Source of the DNA: DTU032 sp964346175
GTDB lineage: Bacteria > Bacillota > Clostridia > Saccharofermentanales > DTU023
Assembly: GCA_964346175.1 (NCBI GenBank)
Contig: CAYFTG010000011.1
Location: forward strand, 1 to 46,107
Direction of reading: 5' to 3'
Length of the DNA stretch: 46,107 bases
Shown here: piece by piece, positions 15,933 to 24,136 of the stretch
How the letters are laid out: each line of letters begins with the position of its first letter
Position numbering within the stretch: position 1 is the stretch's first letter
Made by a program: the position numbers and the translations under genes
Notes under the pieces: model-generated
Told to the model about the DNA's origin: nothing
The model's database searches: none
What the model saw: the letters and a program-made list of their open reading frames with translations, nothing else

Positions 15933-17024
15933 ATGAGTGTGAAGAGAGTTTCGATCCTTTTTTTGTCCTTAATTATGATTCTGTCATTAATAGCCTGCGG
16001 CAGCAGTGAGCCGGCTGAAACAGAGCCGGAGACGACAACGCTAGCACCACAGACCACTAGCACTACTACAACAACGACTAGCACCACTACGACCACGATC
16101 ACCACCACTACTACTGAGCCGCCGGCACCTGAAGCTGAACTCCTCTTCCCGGATCGCTTCCCTATAGCCTTCATGATCAACAACGTTGCCCCTGCTCGTC
16201 CGCAATCCGGACTTTCACAAGCAAAACTCATCTACCAAATGATGACCGAGGCTCGCACAACGAGGTTGCTTATGCTTTCAGATGCTGAGGAAGGGGTCGT
16301 CGGTCCTGTACGCAGCGCCCGCCCCGCCTATTTGGATCTGGTGGCGCAGCATCAGGCTTTTTATGCCTATGCAGGCAATTACAGAGTGATTGAGCCCAGC
16401 CCAGTAGTGAACGACATTCGCATACTTGATGCGCTTAAAGGTTTTTACGGGATGTTTTACCGCACAGACCACAGAGTAGCGCCGCACAATCTTTACACCA
16501 CAATGGAAAGAGCATATACCTGGGCTGAGAACGCCTACGGTGACATTGAGCCGGAAGAAGCTGTCGAGGGCTTGCGCGTGCGGGCAAACTTCGAAGATAT
16601 AAGCGGCGGAGAGCCGGTCGTGCATGTGTCGTACAAGTTTTCCAGTTTAAACGAGGCCTTCGTCTATGACGAGGAAAACAAGGTTTACAACAAAATAAAT
16701 AACGATGTCCTCTTGGTTGATGAGCAAACGAATGAGACATTAGAAATAGCTAACATCATCGTATTGCACCGTCCGCATGGACTGATGCCCAATGAAGTTC
16801 ATACTAAGGTCGACTGGGTCGACGAGGACGTGGCGGCAACTTATCTTACCGGTGGTAAAAAATACGACATCACCTGGGACAAGGCTTCTCACACCGCTCC
16901 GATTATCTACTATCTGGACGGCGAGGAGCTCGTGCTCAATCCGGGACTTACTTGGGTCATTGTTGTCGACGATCAAGCACTAGCTACTGTCGTCTACAGT
17001 CAAGTAAGTGAGGTTCAGCGATGA
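15933..17024 (+). CDS. DUF3048 lipoprotein (YerB-like)
   Basis: The 363-residue protein begins with a signal sequence and lipobox LIAC (Cys near residue 21). A 45-residue Thr/Glu/Pro-rich linker (TTTSTTTTTTSTTTTT) follows, then a two-part DUF3048 domain. Family sequence includes FPIAFMINNVAPARPQSGLSQA, MTEARTTRLL, GPVRSARPAYLDLVAQHQA and ITWDKASHTAPIIYY. Homologues such as B. subtilis YerB are surface lipoproteins of unclear function. ATG 15933 has AAAGGAG upstream; an open frame further left is not coding. The stop overlaps the next gene by four bases (ATGA). The low-complexity Thr run is a spacer from membrane to domain. Confidence 0.88.
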   Translation: MSVKRVSILFLSLIMILSLIACGSSEPAETEPETTTLAPQTTSTTTTTTSTTTTTITTTTTEPPAPEAELLFPDRFPIAFMINNVAPARPQSGLSQAKLIYQMMTEARTTRLLMLSDAEEGVVGPVRSARPAYLDLVAQHQAFYAYAGNYRVIEPSPVVNDIRILDALKGFYGMFYRTDHRVAPHNLYTTMERAYTWAENAYGDIEPEEAVEGLRVRANFEDISGGEPVVHVSYKFSSLNEAFVYDEENKVYNKINNDVLLVDEQTNETLEIANIIVLHRPHGLMPNEVHTKVDWVDEDVAATYLTGGKKYDITWDKASHTAPIIYYLDGEELVLNPGLTWVIVVDDQALATVVYSQVSEVQR

Positions 17025-17449
17025 TCATTCCCGTCTCGAAAAAGAACGAAAAGGATTGGGCTGTTTTGTGCTCTTGCTTGTGGCCGGACGAAGCGGCAGA
17101 TGCCTTTCTGGCTGAACGCCGTAAGGGACATCTCCTCAATGAATACCTCTACTATTGCGATGGCAAACCGTGCGGCTTCATCAGTCTCTCTGTCCGTACG
17201 GATTATGTTGAAGGCTGTAGCGATGGTCCGGTTGCCTACATTGAGGGCATCTACGTCCGAGAGGAATACCGTCGTCAGAGTGCGGGACGAGAACTGATCG
17301 ACTTTGCCAAAAAGTGGGCTCTGGCGCATGATTGCCATCATTTGGCTTCCGATTGCGAGATTGAAAACAAAGTGAGCGAAGCCTTCCACCGCAAACTCGG
17401 CTTCAAGGAAGTCAACCGCGTCATCGCCTTTAGTATGGAAATAAACTAG
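17021..17449 (+). CDS. AAC(6')-like GNAT acetyltransferase
   Basis: The 142-residue protein is a GNAT enzyme of the aminoglycoside 6'-N-acetyltransferase-like subgroup. It shows the subgroup's order: AVLCSCLWPDEA near the start, GFISLSVRTDYVEGCSDGPVAYIEGIYV in the middle, EEYRRQSAGRELIDFAKKWA for acetyl-CoA binding, and ASDCEIENKVSEAFHRKLGFKEVNRVIAF at the end. Such proteins acetylate aminoglycosides in some hosts, but chromosomal members often have other amines as substrates, so resistance cannot be assumed. The ATGA overlap with the DUF3048 lipoprotein gene shows coupled translation. No mobile element signature flanks it other than the palindromic repeats. Confidence 0.82.
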   Translation: MIIPVSKKNEKDWAVLCSCLWPDEAADAFLAERRKGHLLNEYLYYCDGKPCGFISLSVRTDYVEGCSDGPVAYIEGIYVREEYRRQSAGRELIDFAKKWALAHDCHHLASDCEIENKVSEAFHRKLGFKEVNRVIAFSMEIN

Positions 17450-17459
17450 CGACAATCAC

Positions 17460-17504
17460 AATTCACATTTCGTGCCTGGCACCAAATATGAATTCTTTGA
17501 CAGA
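17460..17504. repeat. GTGCCAGGCAC-family repeat (core 17472-17482)
   Basis: Core GTGCCTGGCAC with the tail CAAATATGAATTCTTTGACA, shared (CAAATRTGAATTC-TTGACAGA) with the copies at 19866 and 20893. It lies in the leader of the ABC ATPase gene; the GTG of the core opens the same frame but is not the start. Confidence 0.92.
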
Positions 17505-17519
17505 TTACGGGAGATTTTG

Positions 17520-18404
17520 ATGAGTGTTATTCATGTACGTGATCTCACGCGCGATTACGGTCGCAATCGTGGCGTCTTCGACCTCAGCTTTGCGATCGAA
17601 GAAGGTGAGGTCTTCGGCTTTCTCGGCCCCAACGGAGCCGGCAAAACAACGACAATCCGTCATCTGATGGGTTTTTTGCGGCCGCAGCAAGGCGCGTGCA
17701 CCATTAATGGCCGCGACTGCTGGAAAGAGCGCCCCGCGATTCAAGGCAACTTGGGCTACATCCCGGGTGAAATGTCGCTCTTCCCTGACCTGAACGGCCA
17801 CGACTTCCTCCGCTTCCTCGCCAAATACCGCTGCAAAAACGCCTCCTGGCGCCTCGAAGAGATCACAGAACTTTTCGAGCTCGACCTCTCCGAGAAAATC
17901 AAGAAAATGAGCAAAGGCACTCGCCAAAAGCTCGGCATCGTCGCCGCCTTCATGCACGACCCCGAAGTCCTCATTCTGGACGAACCGACCAGCGGCCTCG
18001 ACCCCCTCATGCAAAACCGATTCATAGATCTCATTCTAGAAGAGAAAAAGCGCGGCAAAACCATCTTACTATCCTCACACATGTTCGAGGAGGTAGAGCG
18101 CACCTGCGACCGAGTCGCCATTATCCGCCGCGGTCGACTGGCGGCCGCAGACGACATCGCGACCCTCAGACAAAACCGGCTGCGTCGCTACTCCGTAACC
18201 CTGGCCAACGAGAAAGCAGCCAAAGACTTCGCCTCCGAATTCAGCGGCGAGAGCAAAGTATCAGGCCGCACCGTCGACGTGATAGTCTTGCAGGACCTGG
18301 ACGAACTCAGCCAGCTAATGGCACGCTATCCGCTCGAAAACCTCACCGCTCCTACCCTGAGCCTGGAAGAAATTTTCCTCCAATATTACGGAGGCGATTC
18401 ATGA
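17520..18404 (+). CDS. ABC transporter ATP-binding protein
   Basis: The 294-residue protein is a single ABC ATPase. Walker A is GPNGAGKTT (about residues 36-44), the signature is MSKGTRQKLG, Walker B is VLILDEPTSGLDP, and the H-loop His lies in LLSSHMFEEVERTC. It has the C-terminal extension of drug or antibiotic exporter ATPases. ATG 17520 is chosen because GGGAG lies upstream and MSVIHVRDLTRDYG is a normal family start; reading further back enters the palindromic repeat. It overlaps the permease gene by four bases (ATGA), giving a two-component exporter. The substrate is unknown. Confidence 0.92.
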   Translation: MSVIHVRDLTRDYGRNRGVFDLSFAIEEGEVFGFLGPNGAGKTTTIRHLMGFLRPQQGACTINGRDCWKERPAIQGNLGYIPGEMSLFPDLNGHDFLRFLAKYRCKNASWRLEEITELFELDLSEKIKKMSKGTRQKLGIVAAFMHDPEVLILDEPTSGLDPLMQNRFIDLILEEKKRGKTILLSSHMFEEVERTCDRVAIIRRGRLAAADDIATLRQNRLRRYSVTLANEKAAKDFASEFSGESKVSGRTVDVIVLQDLDELSQLMARYPLENLTAPTLSLEEIFLQYYGGDS

Positions 18405-19201
18405 TCAGCACCGCTCTATACAAGAAAGAAGCAAAAAGCAGCCTCCTCCTCTGGCTCATCATTGCCGCAGTCAACACCCTCTATTTCGCAATCATCGTGT
18501 GGATGTTCGACCCCGAGCTGGGCAGCGCGCTCAAAACCTTCGAAGAGGCCATGCCCGAGCTAATGGCAATGTTCGGCATGGTTCCTGTCGGCGAAAACCT
18601 GACCCAATTCATGGGCGCCTATCTCTACGGCATGATTATGCAGGTTTTCCCCCTCCTCTTCACCATAATCGTGGCCAACCGACTCATCGCTAAACACGTC
18701 GACAGCGGCTCGATGGCCTATCTTTTGGCCGCTCCGATCTCACGCGCCAAGCTGGCCGGAACCCAATTGGCGGTCTTGCTATGCGGCTTAATCTCAATGA
18801 TTATCTACAGCAGCGGTCTAGGCATTCTCCTGGCAGAGATGATGTTTCCGGGAGAACTCGATATTGTCGGGTTTTTACTCCTCAATCTCGGCTGCCTCTG
18901 CCTGCATATCTGCATCGTCGGCATCAGCTTCCTCAGCTCGTGCGCAGCGAACGAAAACAAACGCAGCCTAACTTTCGGAGCCGGCATCCCGGTGCTGGCC
19001 TATGTACTTCAAATGCTGAGCACCCAAGGCGAAGCCGCTGCCAATTTGAAGTATGCGACTTTTTTCACACTCTTCGATATCAGCGGGCTCATCAAGGCCG
19101 AAGCGACAGCCTTGTTCCAAGCTGGCGCGCTATTCATCATTGGCGCTGTTCTCTGCGGCCTCGCAATTCTCATCTTTAAAAGAAAGGACCTCCACATCTG
19201 A
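18401..19201 (+). CDS. ABC-2 type permease
   Basis: The 266-residue protein has about six membrane segments: one near residues 14-35, then around 80-95, 115-140, 145-175, 185-205 and 235-258. It has a periplasm-side stretch of charged residues near 40-60. ISTALYKKEAKSS before the first segment and DSGSMAYLLAAPISRAKLAGTQ after the second match ABC-2 exporter permeases. It partners the ATPase just upstream (ATGA overlap). Its stop TGA shares the A with the next ATG (TGATG), coupling it to trmO. The substrate is unknown. Confidence 0.85.
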   Translation: MISTALYKKEAKSSLLLWLIIAAVNTLYFAIIVWMFDPELGSALKTFEEAMPELMAMFGMVPVGENLTQFMGAYLYGMIMQVFPLLFTIIVANRLIAKHVDSGSMAYLLAAPISRAKLAGTQLAVLLCGLISMIIYSSGLGILLAEMMFPGELDIVGFLLLNLGCLCLHICIVGISFLSSCAANENKRSLTFGAGIPVLAYVLQMLSTQGEAAANLKYATFFTLFDISGLIKAEATALFQAGALFIIGAVLCGLAILIFKRKDLHI

Positions 19202-19893
19202 TGAAATACTCCTTCTCTGTCATCGCCAAAATCCGCACTCCTTTCGCAGAAAAGTTCGGTATCCCGCGGCAGGCGGGCCTGGCACGCGAGGTAAAAGGCA
19301 AAATCATCTTCGAAACTGATTACCGTAATCCCGAAGCACTGCGCGGCATAGAAGGTTTCAGTCATATCTGGCTGCTGTGGTGTTTTTCGGAACATGAAGA
19401 AAAAAGCTGGCACCCCACCGTTCGTCCGCCGCGTCTAGATGGCAGCACGCGCGTAGGGGTTTTCGCGACTCGCTCACCTTTTCGGCCCAACCCGATCGGT
19501 CTATCGCTCGTCAAACTCGAAGAAGTCGACTGGGAAGCAGCCGACGGGCCGATCTTAAGAGTAAGCGGAGCCGATCTTATGGACGGTACGCCAATCTTCG
19601 ATATAAAACCCTACATACCATATGCTGACTGCCGCCCCGATGCTGAGGCCGCATTCGTCAGTGAGCATGAGTGGCCACTTCTAGAAGTAGAGATAGCTCC
19701 CGAGCTGCTGGAAAAATTCCCTTCGGATCAGCGCGTAGCTCTCTACGAAGTCTTAGCACAAGATCCCCGTCCGGCTTACCACAAAGATCCGGAAAGAATA
19801 TATGGCTTAAGCTTCGCCGGACAAAACATCAAATTTACAGTCCGCGGCAATGTTCTGCAGGTTCTGTGCCTGGCACCAAATGTGAATTCCTGA
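19201..19893 (+). CDS. trmO: tRNA (m6t6A37) methyltransferase TrmO/TsaA, C terminus altered by repeat
   Basis: The 230-residue protein matches TrmO (YaeB/TsaA), which uses SAM to methylate N6 of t6A37 in threonine tRNA. Diagnostic segments are IAKIRTPFAEKFGIPRQAG, IEGFSHIWLLWCF, RPPRLDGSTRVGVFATRSPF and RPNPIGLSLVKL in order, then GTPIFDIKPYIPYAD and DPRPAYHKDPERIYGL. It starts one base inside the stop of the ABC permease gene. The last ten or so codons (VLCLAPNVNS) are read out of a palindromic repeat, core 19866-19876, so the natural C-terminal end has been replaced by repeat sequence. The enzyme core is complete, so activity is likely kept. Confidence 0.9.
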   Translation: MKYSFSVIAKIRTPFAEKFGIPRQAGLAREVKGKIIFETDYRNPEALRGIEGFSHIWLLWCFSEHEEKSWHPTVRPPRLDGSTRVGVFATRSPFRPNPIGLSLVKLEEVDWEAADGPILRVSGADLMDGTPIFDIKPYIPYADCRPDAEAAFVSEHEWPLLEVEIAPELLEKFPSDQRVALYEVLAQDPRPAYHKDPERIYGLSFAGQNIKFTVRGNVLQVLCLAPNVNS

Positions 19894-19903
19894 CAGAATG
19901 CTA
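19858..19903. repeat. GTGCCAGGCAC-family repeat (core 19866-19876) inside the trmO end
   Basis: Core GTGCCTGGCAC with the tail CAAATGTGAATTC and TGACAGAATGCTA. It encodes the last codons and the stop (TGA 19891-19893) of trmO. Confidence 0.93.
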
Positions 19904-19943
19904 AGCTCTAGGCCACATACCTGCGGCAAGGTCTGAATCGAGT

Positions 19944-19974
19944 AGGAGGCTGGCCGTTAATTGACCAGCCTCCT
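19944..19974. other. Hairpin between trmO and the minus-strand lipoprotein gene
   Basis: AGGAGGCTGG and CCAGCCTCCT form a perfect 10-bp stem with an 11-base loop. There is no T-run on either strand (CTCTCAC follows), so it is a possible bidirectional transcript end between convergent genes, but not a classic intrinsic terminator. Confidence 0.5.
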
Positions 19975-20064
19975 CTCACACCACTGTACGTACCGTTCGG
20001 TATACAGCGGTTCCAAACGTTCTTTCACTTCGCATAACAAGCACTTCACTCAAGCAATTTGCAC

Positions 20065-20589
20065 TTACTTGTTCAACAAAGACTCTGGGCTCCCCGCATC
20101 AGTCCGTAAAACAAAAACATAAGAGACTTCCTGATTATCCACTTCATAAGTCAGACGAAATCCGTGTACTACTCTCCCCGGAAGATAATCTTCGCTGTTA
20201 GAACTAAAGAAAATAGCAGGGTGCATCTTCAACTCAAATGATATTTCGTCACCCTCGTACACATGATCGACGACAATATCCATTTCTTCTTTGAATTTCG
20301 GACTGCCATCTAGGTTAAGCAAAATGTCTTCCACTTGAACCGATCTAGGAAACGTGCCGCTGGAGCTAACTATTACATCAGCTCCCAACTGTACGTAAGG
20401 AATTTCTTCCAAATCCTTGCCAGCAAGCAAAGAGGTGAAGGTTTGCTCATTTTCTTCCAATACAGAAATGGTTTGATTGTCACTCTGTACAGTCACATCC
20501 AAATTAGCTCCTCCATTACAGGCGGTAGAGGTCGCGATTAGCAATAGCAAAATGACCGCTACCATTCTGCTTAGACTTCTTCTTTTCAT
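20065..20589 (-). CDS. Lipoprotein of unknown function
   Basis: From ATG 20589 the protein is 174 residues: a basic start MKRRSLSR, a hydrophobic stretch and lipobox STAC (Cys near 24), then an extracytoplasmic region with no family that I recognise. The folded part contains GFRLTYEVDNQEVSYVFVLRT near its end, suggesting a beta-rich domain. GGGAGG lies about 11 bases upstream of ATG 20589; the frame is open 81 bases further upstream, but that part lacks a start signal. It converges with trmO. No partner genes are evident. Confidence 0.65.
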   Translation of the reverse strand: MKRRSLSRMVAVILLLLIATSTACNGGANLDVTVQSDNQTISVLEENEQTFTSLLAGKDLEEIPYVQLGADVIVSSSGTFPRSVQVEDILLNLDGSPKFKEEMDIVVDHVYEGDEISFELKMHPAIFFSSNSEDYLPGRVVHGFRLTYEVDNQEVSYVFVLRTDAGSPESLLNK

Positions 20590-20978
20590 ATGGCTGGCTA
20601 CCTCCCTTTTTTTACAAGGTTTACGACACCTACAATGAGATGTATTTTTGCCTAACGCCTCCATAGACAAATCACTCAGTAAAAAGCAATCAATCTTTAA
20701 TGATGTCAGACATCATTTTTCAGATATGTCAACGACCTCCTCTCATTAAATATTAATCAAAATGAACTACTTACATCATTCATTCGATCTACCAACCTAA
20801 TAATTGCACAAATTGCCAAAAATGTAAGAAATAGTGTAAATATTTTATTTTATATTATATTAACATAAACAAATTGACTAAATTACCCAATTGTGCCTGG
20901 CACCAAATGTGAATTCTTTGACAGAATGCTAGTTAAAGGCGTAGTGACTACTTGAGATCTCCCATTAAAAACCTTAAA
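20590..20978. repeat. A/T-rich intergenic region with a GTGCCAGGCAC repeat (core 20893-20903)
   Basis: No gene is visible. The region upstream of the minus-strand lipoprotein gene holds a small palindrome AATGATGTCAGACATCATT (20699-20717) followed by TTT, which could be an operator or a weak terminator. The repeat copy (20889-20931) has the CAAATGTGAATTCTTTGACA tail and AGAATGCTAG, like the copies at 17472 and 19866. Confidence 0.85.
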
Positions 20979-21977
20979 CTATAAAATAATTTCATCTGTC
21001 AGAACATAGCGAGTCCCAGACCCCACACGACGAAAACTAAAATACGTAACGACGATAGTCAAGCATGTAGCAAGCAAGCCAAGCGGCAGAACTCCAGCTG
21101 ACGTATAAGACAATAGAGGTTGCACAAAAGTCATGATAGGATGTAGCAGGTAAATCCACAACGTGTTTAAGCCAACTTTAGTAAAGAAAGTCCTTTGGCG
21201 AGAGCAAAGAGCCATGAACGTAGAACCTAAAGCCATTGCAGCTAAGTAGCTCACCCATCTAACGGCCACTCCTCCCCCCAACGTTTCAAGACTAAAACTA
21301 GAATACCCCCTCGCTTGATAAAGGAAGAAAAGCGGGATCTTTTTTGCGACCAGCAAGAATAGAGCACTCGTTGGCAGCAAAACTAGTAAAATCTTCCTGT
21401 TCGACAATCTTTCTAATATCTCTTTGCCCCAAAACGCAGCGGCAATAAAATATGGAAAAAACACCACTGTTCGCGATAAAGACAATGTCCGATTAATCTC
21501 CGGTATCAATCCAACAGCGAGCCCCAAGACAAGACTTAAGGAAAAGATTAGCAGCCTGACACTTGTGTGTGGACGGCGCAGAGACCCCTTTTTTTCCTGC
21601 CGTTCCTCCCTACACAAAATCAGTCCTACTGCGGCACACCAAAAGCAGAGACTTAAGAGATACCACAGATGCCAATAAGGCTGCAAAAGCAATCTGCTAA
21701 CTGGTCTTTTTTGAATGATATAAATTAAAATCACGATCGCTTGCGCAAGCAGATACATCTTTGCCGCGTTCGCCGCCTGCATGAAGGCAGCCCTACTCGT
21801 TTTAATCCCCAAACCGGAAGTAAACACGAAGAGCGGAATATGAAACAGATAGATGCTGCGATAAATAGCCTGAGCAGCACTATTTGTACCAATATCGCGC
21901 TCTATAAAATGGCCGAAAACAACAAAAAAAATCAGCAGCGCTTTCAAATTGCAGATGTAAACATTACGCACTTTCAT
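20979..21977 (-). CDS. Membrane acyltransferase (acyltransferase 3 family, fucose 4-O-acetylase-like)
   Basis: The protein (332 residues from ATG 21977) is a polytopic membrane protein with about ten hydrophobic segments. RNVYICNLKALLIFFVVFGHF at the start with its His is the conserved first segment of the acyltransferase 3 family (COG3594-like), which adds acetyl groups to surface sugars. LFHIPLFVFTSGL and PYWHLWYLLSLCFW are further family stretches. ATG 21977 is preferred because family members begin directly with the MKxRN-type segment. The frame is open to GTG 22019, and neither start has a good ribosome binding site. It is followed on the same strand by nothing obvious and preceded by a GDSL esterase, a possible acylation/deacylation pair. 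Confidence 0.8.
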   Translation of the reverse strand: MKVRNVYICNLKALLIFFVVFGHFIERDIGTNSAAQAIYRSIYLFHIPLFVFTSGLGIKTSRAAFMQAANAAKMYLLAQAIVILIYIIQKRPVSRLLLQPYWHLWYLLSLCFWCAAVGLILCREERQEKKGSLRRPHTSVRLLIFSLSLVLGLAVGLIPEINRTLSLSRTVVFFPYFIAAAFWGKEILERLSNRKILLVLLPTSALFLLVAKKIPLFFLYQARGYSSFSLETLGGGVAVRWVSYLAAMALGSTFMALCSRQRTFFTKVGLNTLWIYLLHPIMTFVQPLLSYTSAGVLPLGLLATCLTIVVTYFSFRRVGSGTRYVLTDEIIL

Positions 21978-22116
21978 GAGAAACCATAACTGTCCAAGCA
22001 CCGGGGTCTTACCTGTCACAACCGCTTGTTATATTATTACATTCAACTATACAGCATCGACTGAAAAAATGTTGCGGTTTTTAGATTTTTTTGGAAAACC
22101 CGACTCAGCGAGCTCC

Positions 22117-22845
22117 TTACGCCGGGCTTGCTTCCAGCCGACTCAAGCGTTGGATCACAAAATCCGCAATCAAGCGATGCCCTTCTAGATTCGGGTGGAT
22201 GCCATCGCTGCAAATATAGTCCTCAGGCTGCTTGCTGAGAAGAAAGGGCCGTCGGATATCGAGATAAAAAGACTTTGTTTCCTGCGCCAGCACAGCAATC
22301 GTAGCGTTGTACGCCTCATGCCACTGATAGATGGTTCTCGTAGTACCTTGGAGCCAACGCAACAGATTTGCCTTGTCCAGCTTTTTAGAAAAAGTCGCAA
22401 AATACCGATCCGCATCTAGCGGCGGGAGGCTCAGCAGGACGGGCGTGAGACCTTTCGCCTTGCACTTCTCGATCAGAGCACGGTAGAGATTGTGGAATTT
22501 TTCGAAGGGGATGTTAGGGACATGCAGCCGTTCAGGCTGTTCGCTAATCTCCGGCCAGAGAAAATCGCAGTCGTTGCCGCCAAACTCAAGAATCGCGAGC
22601 CCTTGCTCATTAATGTCAGCTTGATGGCGCTCAAAGAGATCGAGTCCCTTTTTGACGGTGGCGCCGAACATCGAGAGGTTTTTGACAGTGGCACCTGATC
22701 TGTCCGCGACAAGAGTGATGAAACTCTGCTCCGATTTTTCGTAGCGGCCATTTGATTCATTCAAAACAATGCCCTTGCTGACCGAATCCCCCAGAACTAG
22801 CCATTGTGTGTCAATTACAATCTCATCTCCTGCTATTCTCAACAT
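22117..22845 (-). CDS. SGNH/GDSL family esterase
   Basis: The 242-residue protein is an SGNH hydrolase. Block I is VLGDSVSKG with Ser21, block III is FGGNDCDF, and block V is SDGIHPNLEGH with Asp214 and His217. There is no signal peptide, so it is probably cytoplasmic, unless the short hydrophobic start anchors it. These enzymes hydrolyse acyl or acetyl esters; the substrate here is unknown. A good promoter (TTGACA, 17-base spacer, TATAGT) lies 42-70 bases upstream of ATG 22845. GGAGCAAG serves as ribosome binding site. The acyltransferase gene lies 139 bases downstream on the same strand. Confidence 0.87.
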   Translation of the reverse strand: MLRIAGDEIVIDTQWLVLGDSVSKGIVLNESNGRYEKSEQSFITLVADRSGATVKNLSMFGATVKKGLDLFERHQADINEQGLAILEFGGNDCDFLWPEISEQPERLHVPNIPFEKFHNLYRALIEKCKAKGLTPVLLSLPPLDADRYFATFSKKLDKANLLRWLQGTTRTIYQWHEAYNATIAVLAQETKSFYLDIRRPFLLSKQPEDYICSDGIHPNLEGHRLIADFVIQRLSRLEASPA

Positions 22846-22886
22846 AGACTTGCTCCTTTTTCGAACTGGCTGTTGTGGTTTTCAAA

Positions 22887-22915
22887 ACTATATCCTATGG
22901 TTATGACAATGTCAA
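22887..22915 (-). promoter_or_regulatory. Sigma-A promoter of the GDSL esterase gene
   Basis: On the minus strand, TTGACA (22915-22910), a 17-base spacer and TATAGT (22892-22887). A start near 22880 would leave about 35 bases before ATG 22845. It is a near-consensus site. Confidence 0.75.
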
Positions 22916-22924
22916 TATAGAATA

Positions 22925-22954
22925 ATGACATGCCATGACCTCTTCATGTAAAAT
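22925..22954 (+). promoter_or_regulatory. Probable promoter of the DUF1836 gene
   Basis: ATGACA (22925-22930), an 18-base spacer and TAAAAT (22949-22954), preceded by TG. It diverges from the esterase promoter with only nine bases between the two -35 boxes. Confidence 0.5.
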
Positions 22955-22984
22955 AATTACGACATCAGCAAGGAGAATAAAGCT

Positions 22985-23530
22985 ATGACTCAAGACCGAA
23001 ATATCGCGGAAATTCTAAGGGAGCACCAGACGGCCGATTGGGAGCAGTTTCCCGATCTGGAGCTTTATATGGATCAGCTTCTCAGTTATGTAAACCGCCA
23101 GCAACCCTTCCCTTCTGCTGAGCCTGCCCTCACCAAGTCGATGGTTAACAATTACATTAAGCAGGAAATTATCCAGCGCCCGAACGGCAAACGTTACCGC
23201 CAGGAACACATCGCCCAGCTCAGCATGTTGGTGCTACTTAAAGAGGTTTTGCCGATCCAAGATTGCCAGGAGCTGTTTCAAGAAGTTGGTCTGTACGAGA
23301 ACACTGAGGAAACTTATGCTTTTTTCCAGGAAAGCCTCACAACTGCACTGAACAACACAGCTGAACTATTGGACAGCGCAGAGGGCGAGCGCGACTATGG
23401 CGCTGAGGCTCTGCGCTTTGCTTTACTTAGCTATGCCAGCCGTCGTGTTGCCATGGCACTTCTACAGGAAGCGATGGACGCGAGAACGCCGGACCTTCCA
23501 AAGGCGGAGAAGAAGAATGAGACGGAATAG
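22985..23530 (+). CDS. DUF1836 protein (MerR-like HTH)
   Basis: The 181-residue cytoplasmic protein fits DUF1836. PDLELYMDQLLSYVNRQ comes first, then LTKSMVNNYIKQEIIQRPNG with KRYRQEHIAQLSMLVLLKEV, a winged-helix pattern related to MerR regulators. The C-terminal half is helical. These proteins are presumed DNA-binding, but targets are unknown. AAGGAG lies eight bases before ATG 22985. It sits 66 bases before the ECF transporter operon, so it might regulate or be cotranscribed with it. That is a guess from position. Confidence 0.82.
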   Translation: MTQDRNIAEILREHQTADWEQFPDLELYMDQLLSYVNRQQPFPSAEPALTKSMVNNYIKQEIIQRPNGKRYRQEHIAQLSMLVLLKEVLPIQDCQELFQEVGLYENTEETYAFFQESLTTALNNTAELLDSAEGERDYGAEALRFALLSYASRRVAMALLQEAMDARTPDLPKAEKKNETE

Positions 23531-23596
23531 TCCAAGCATTTTTTCCTGTGATAAAGTGTAGTAGCAAATTTTGATTTATGGGATGGGAGAGCTTTT

Positions 23597-24136
23597 ATGT
23601 TTCAGAAGTTTCAAGTTAAAGAACTTGTCTTCTTGGCAATATTATCAGCTGTTTTGCTCTTAACGACGGCCATTACGGTGGCGGCGGTTATGTATACAAA
23701 TATCTTTGCTCTGCGGCAGTTGCTGGCAGCAGTGCCGTTTGCATTTTTTTCAGCTATAGCCTTGCGCAAAGTTCCCAAGGCGGGGGCTTTGAGTCTGATC
23801 GGCGTTTTAACCGGCATCGTGCTTTTATTTATCTTGCCCGTGCTCTTCTTCAATCAAGTGATCGGAGCGGTCCTGGCTGAGCTTATCACCTTGTTGATTT
23901 TCCGAGGCTATTCTTCCAAAAAAGCCGCCTACCTGGCCGCCGCTCTTTACGTTCCTTTGACCTTGCCGGTGACAGTCGGCTTTAACTATATCGTCGAAGG
24001 TCAGACTTTCCTCGAACAAGCGGGTTCTTGGCAGATCGGCATCGGCGTGACCGTTGCGACCGTTGTTTTGTCCTTTGTGATGGCGGCCTTGGGCATGCGT
24101 GTGGCCAACGAGCTAGAGAAGGCGGGTAAGCTTTGA
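23597..24136 (+). CDS. ECF transporter S component (MptD/Trep_Strep-like)
   Basis: The 179-residue protein has about six hydrophobic segments and no soluble domain, the size and layout of a substrate-binding S subunit of energy-coupling factor transporters. VKELVFLAILSAVLLLTTAI at the start and LLAAVPFAFFSAIALRKVPK and GALSLIGVLTGIVLLF afterwards resemble the MptD-type group of unassigned S components. The adjacent T and A genes confirm the assignment. The stop overlaps the TTG start of the T component (TTGA). No riboswitch was recognised upstream, so the vitamin or other substrate is unknown. Confidence 0.82.
   Translation: MFQKFQVKELVFLAILSAVLLLTTAITVAAVMYTNIFALRQLLAAVPFAFFSAIALRKVPKAGALSLIGVLTGIVLLFILPVLFFNQVIGAVLAELITLLIFRGYSSKKAAYLAAALYVPLTLPVTVGFNYIVEGQTFLEQAGSWQIGIGVTVATVVLSFVMAALGMRVANELEKAGKL

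Noticed and set aside
17021..17449. Acquired aminoglycoside resistance cassette
   Set aside because: No integron, transposon or plasmid signature flanks it, and the gene is coupled to a chromosomal lipoprotein gene; resistance is unproven.
17472..17522. GTG at 17472 as start of the ABC ATPase
   Set aside because: It is the first base triplet of the repeat core. ATG 17520 has a ribosome binding site and matches the family start.
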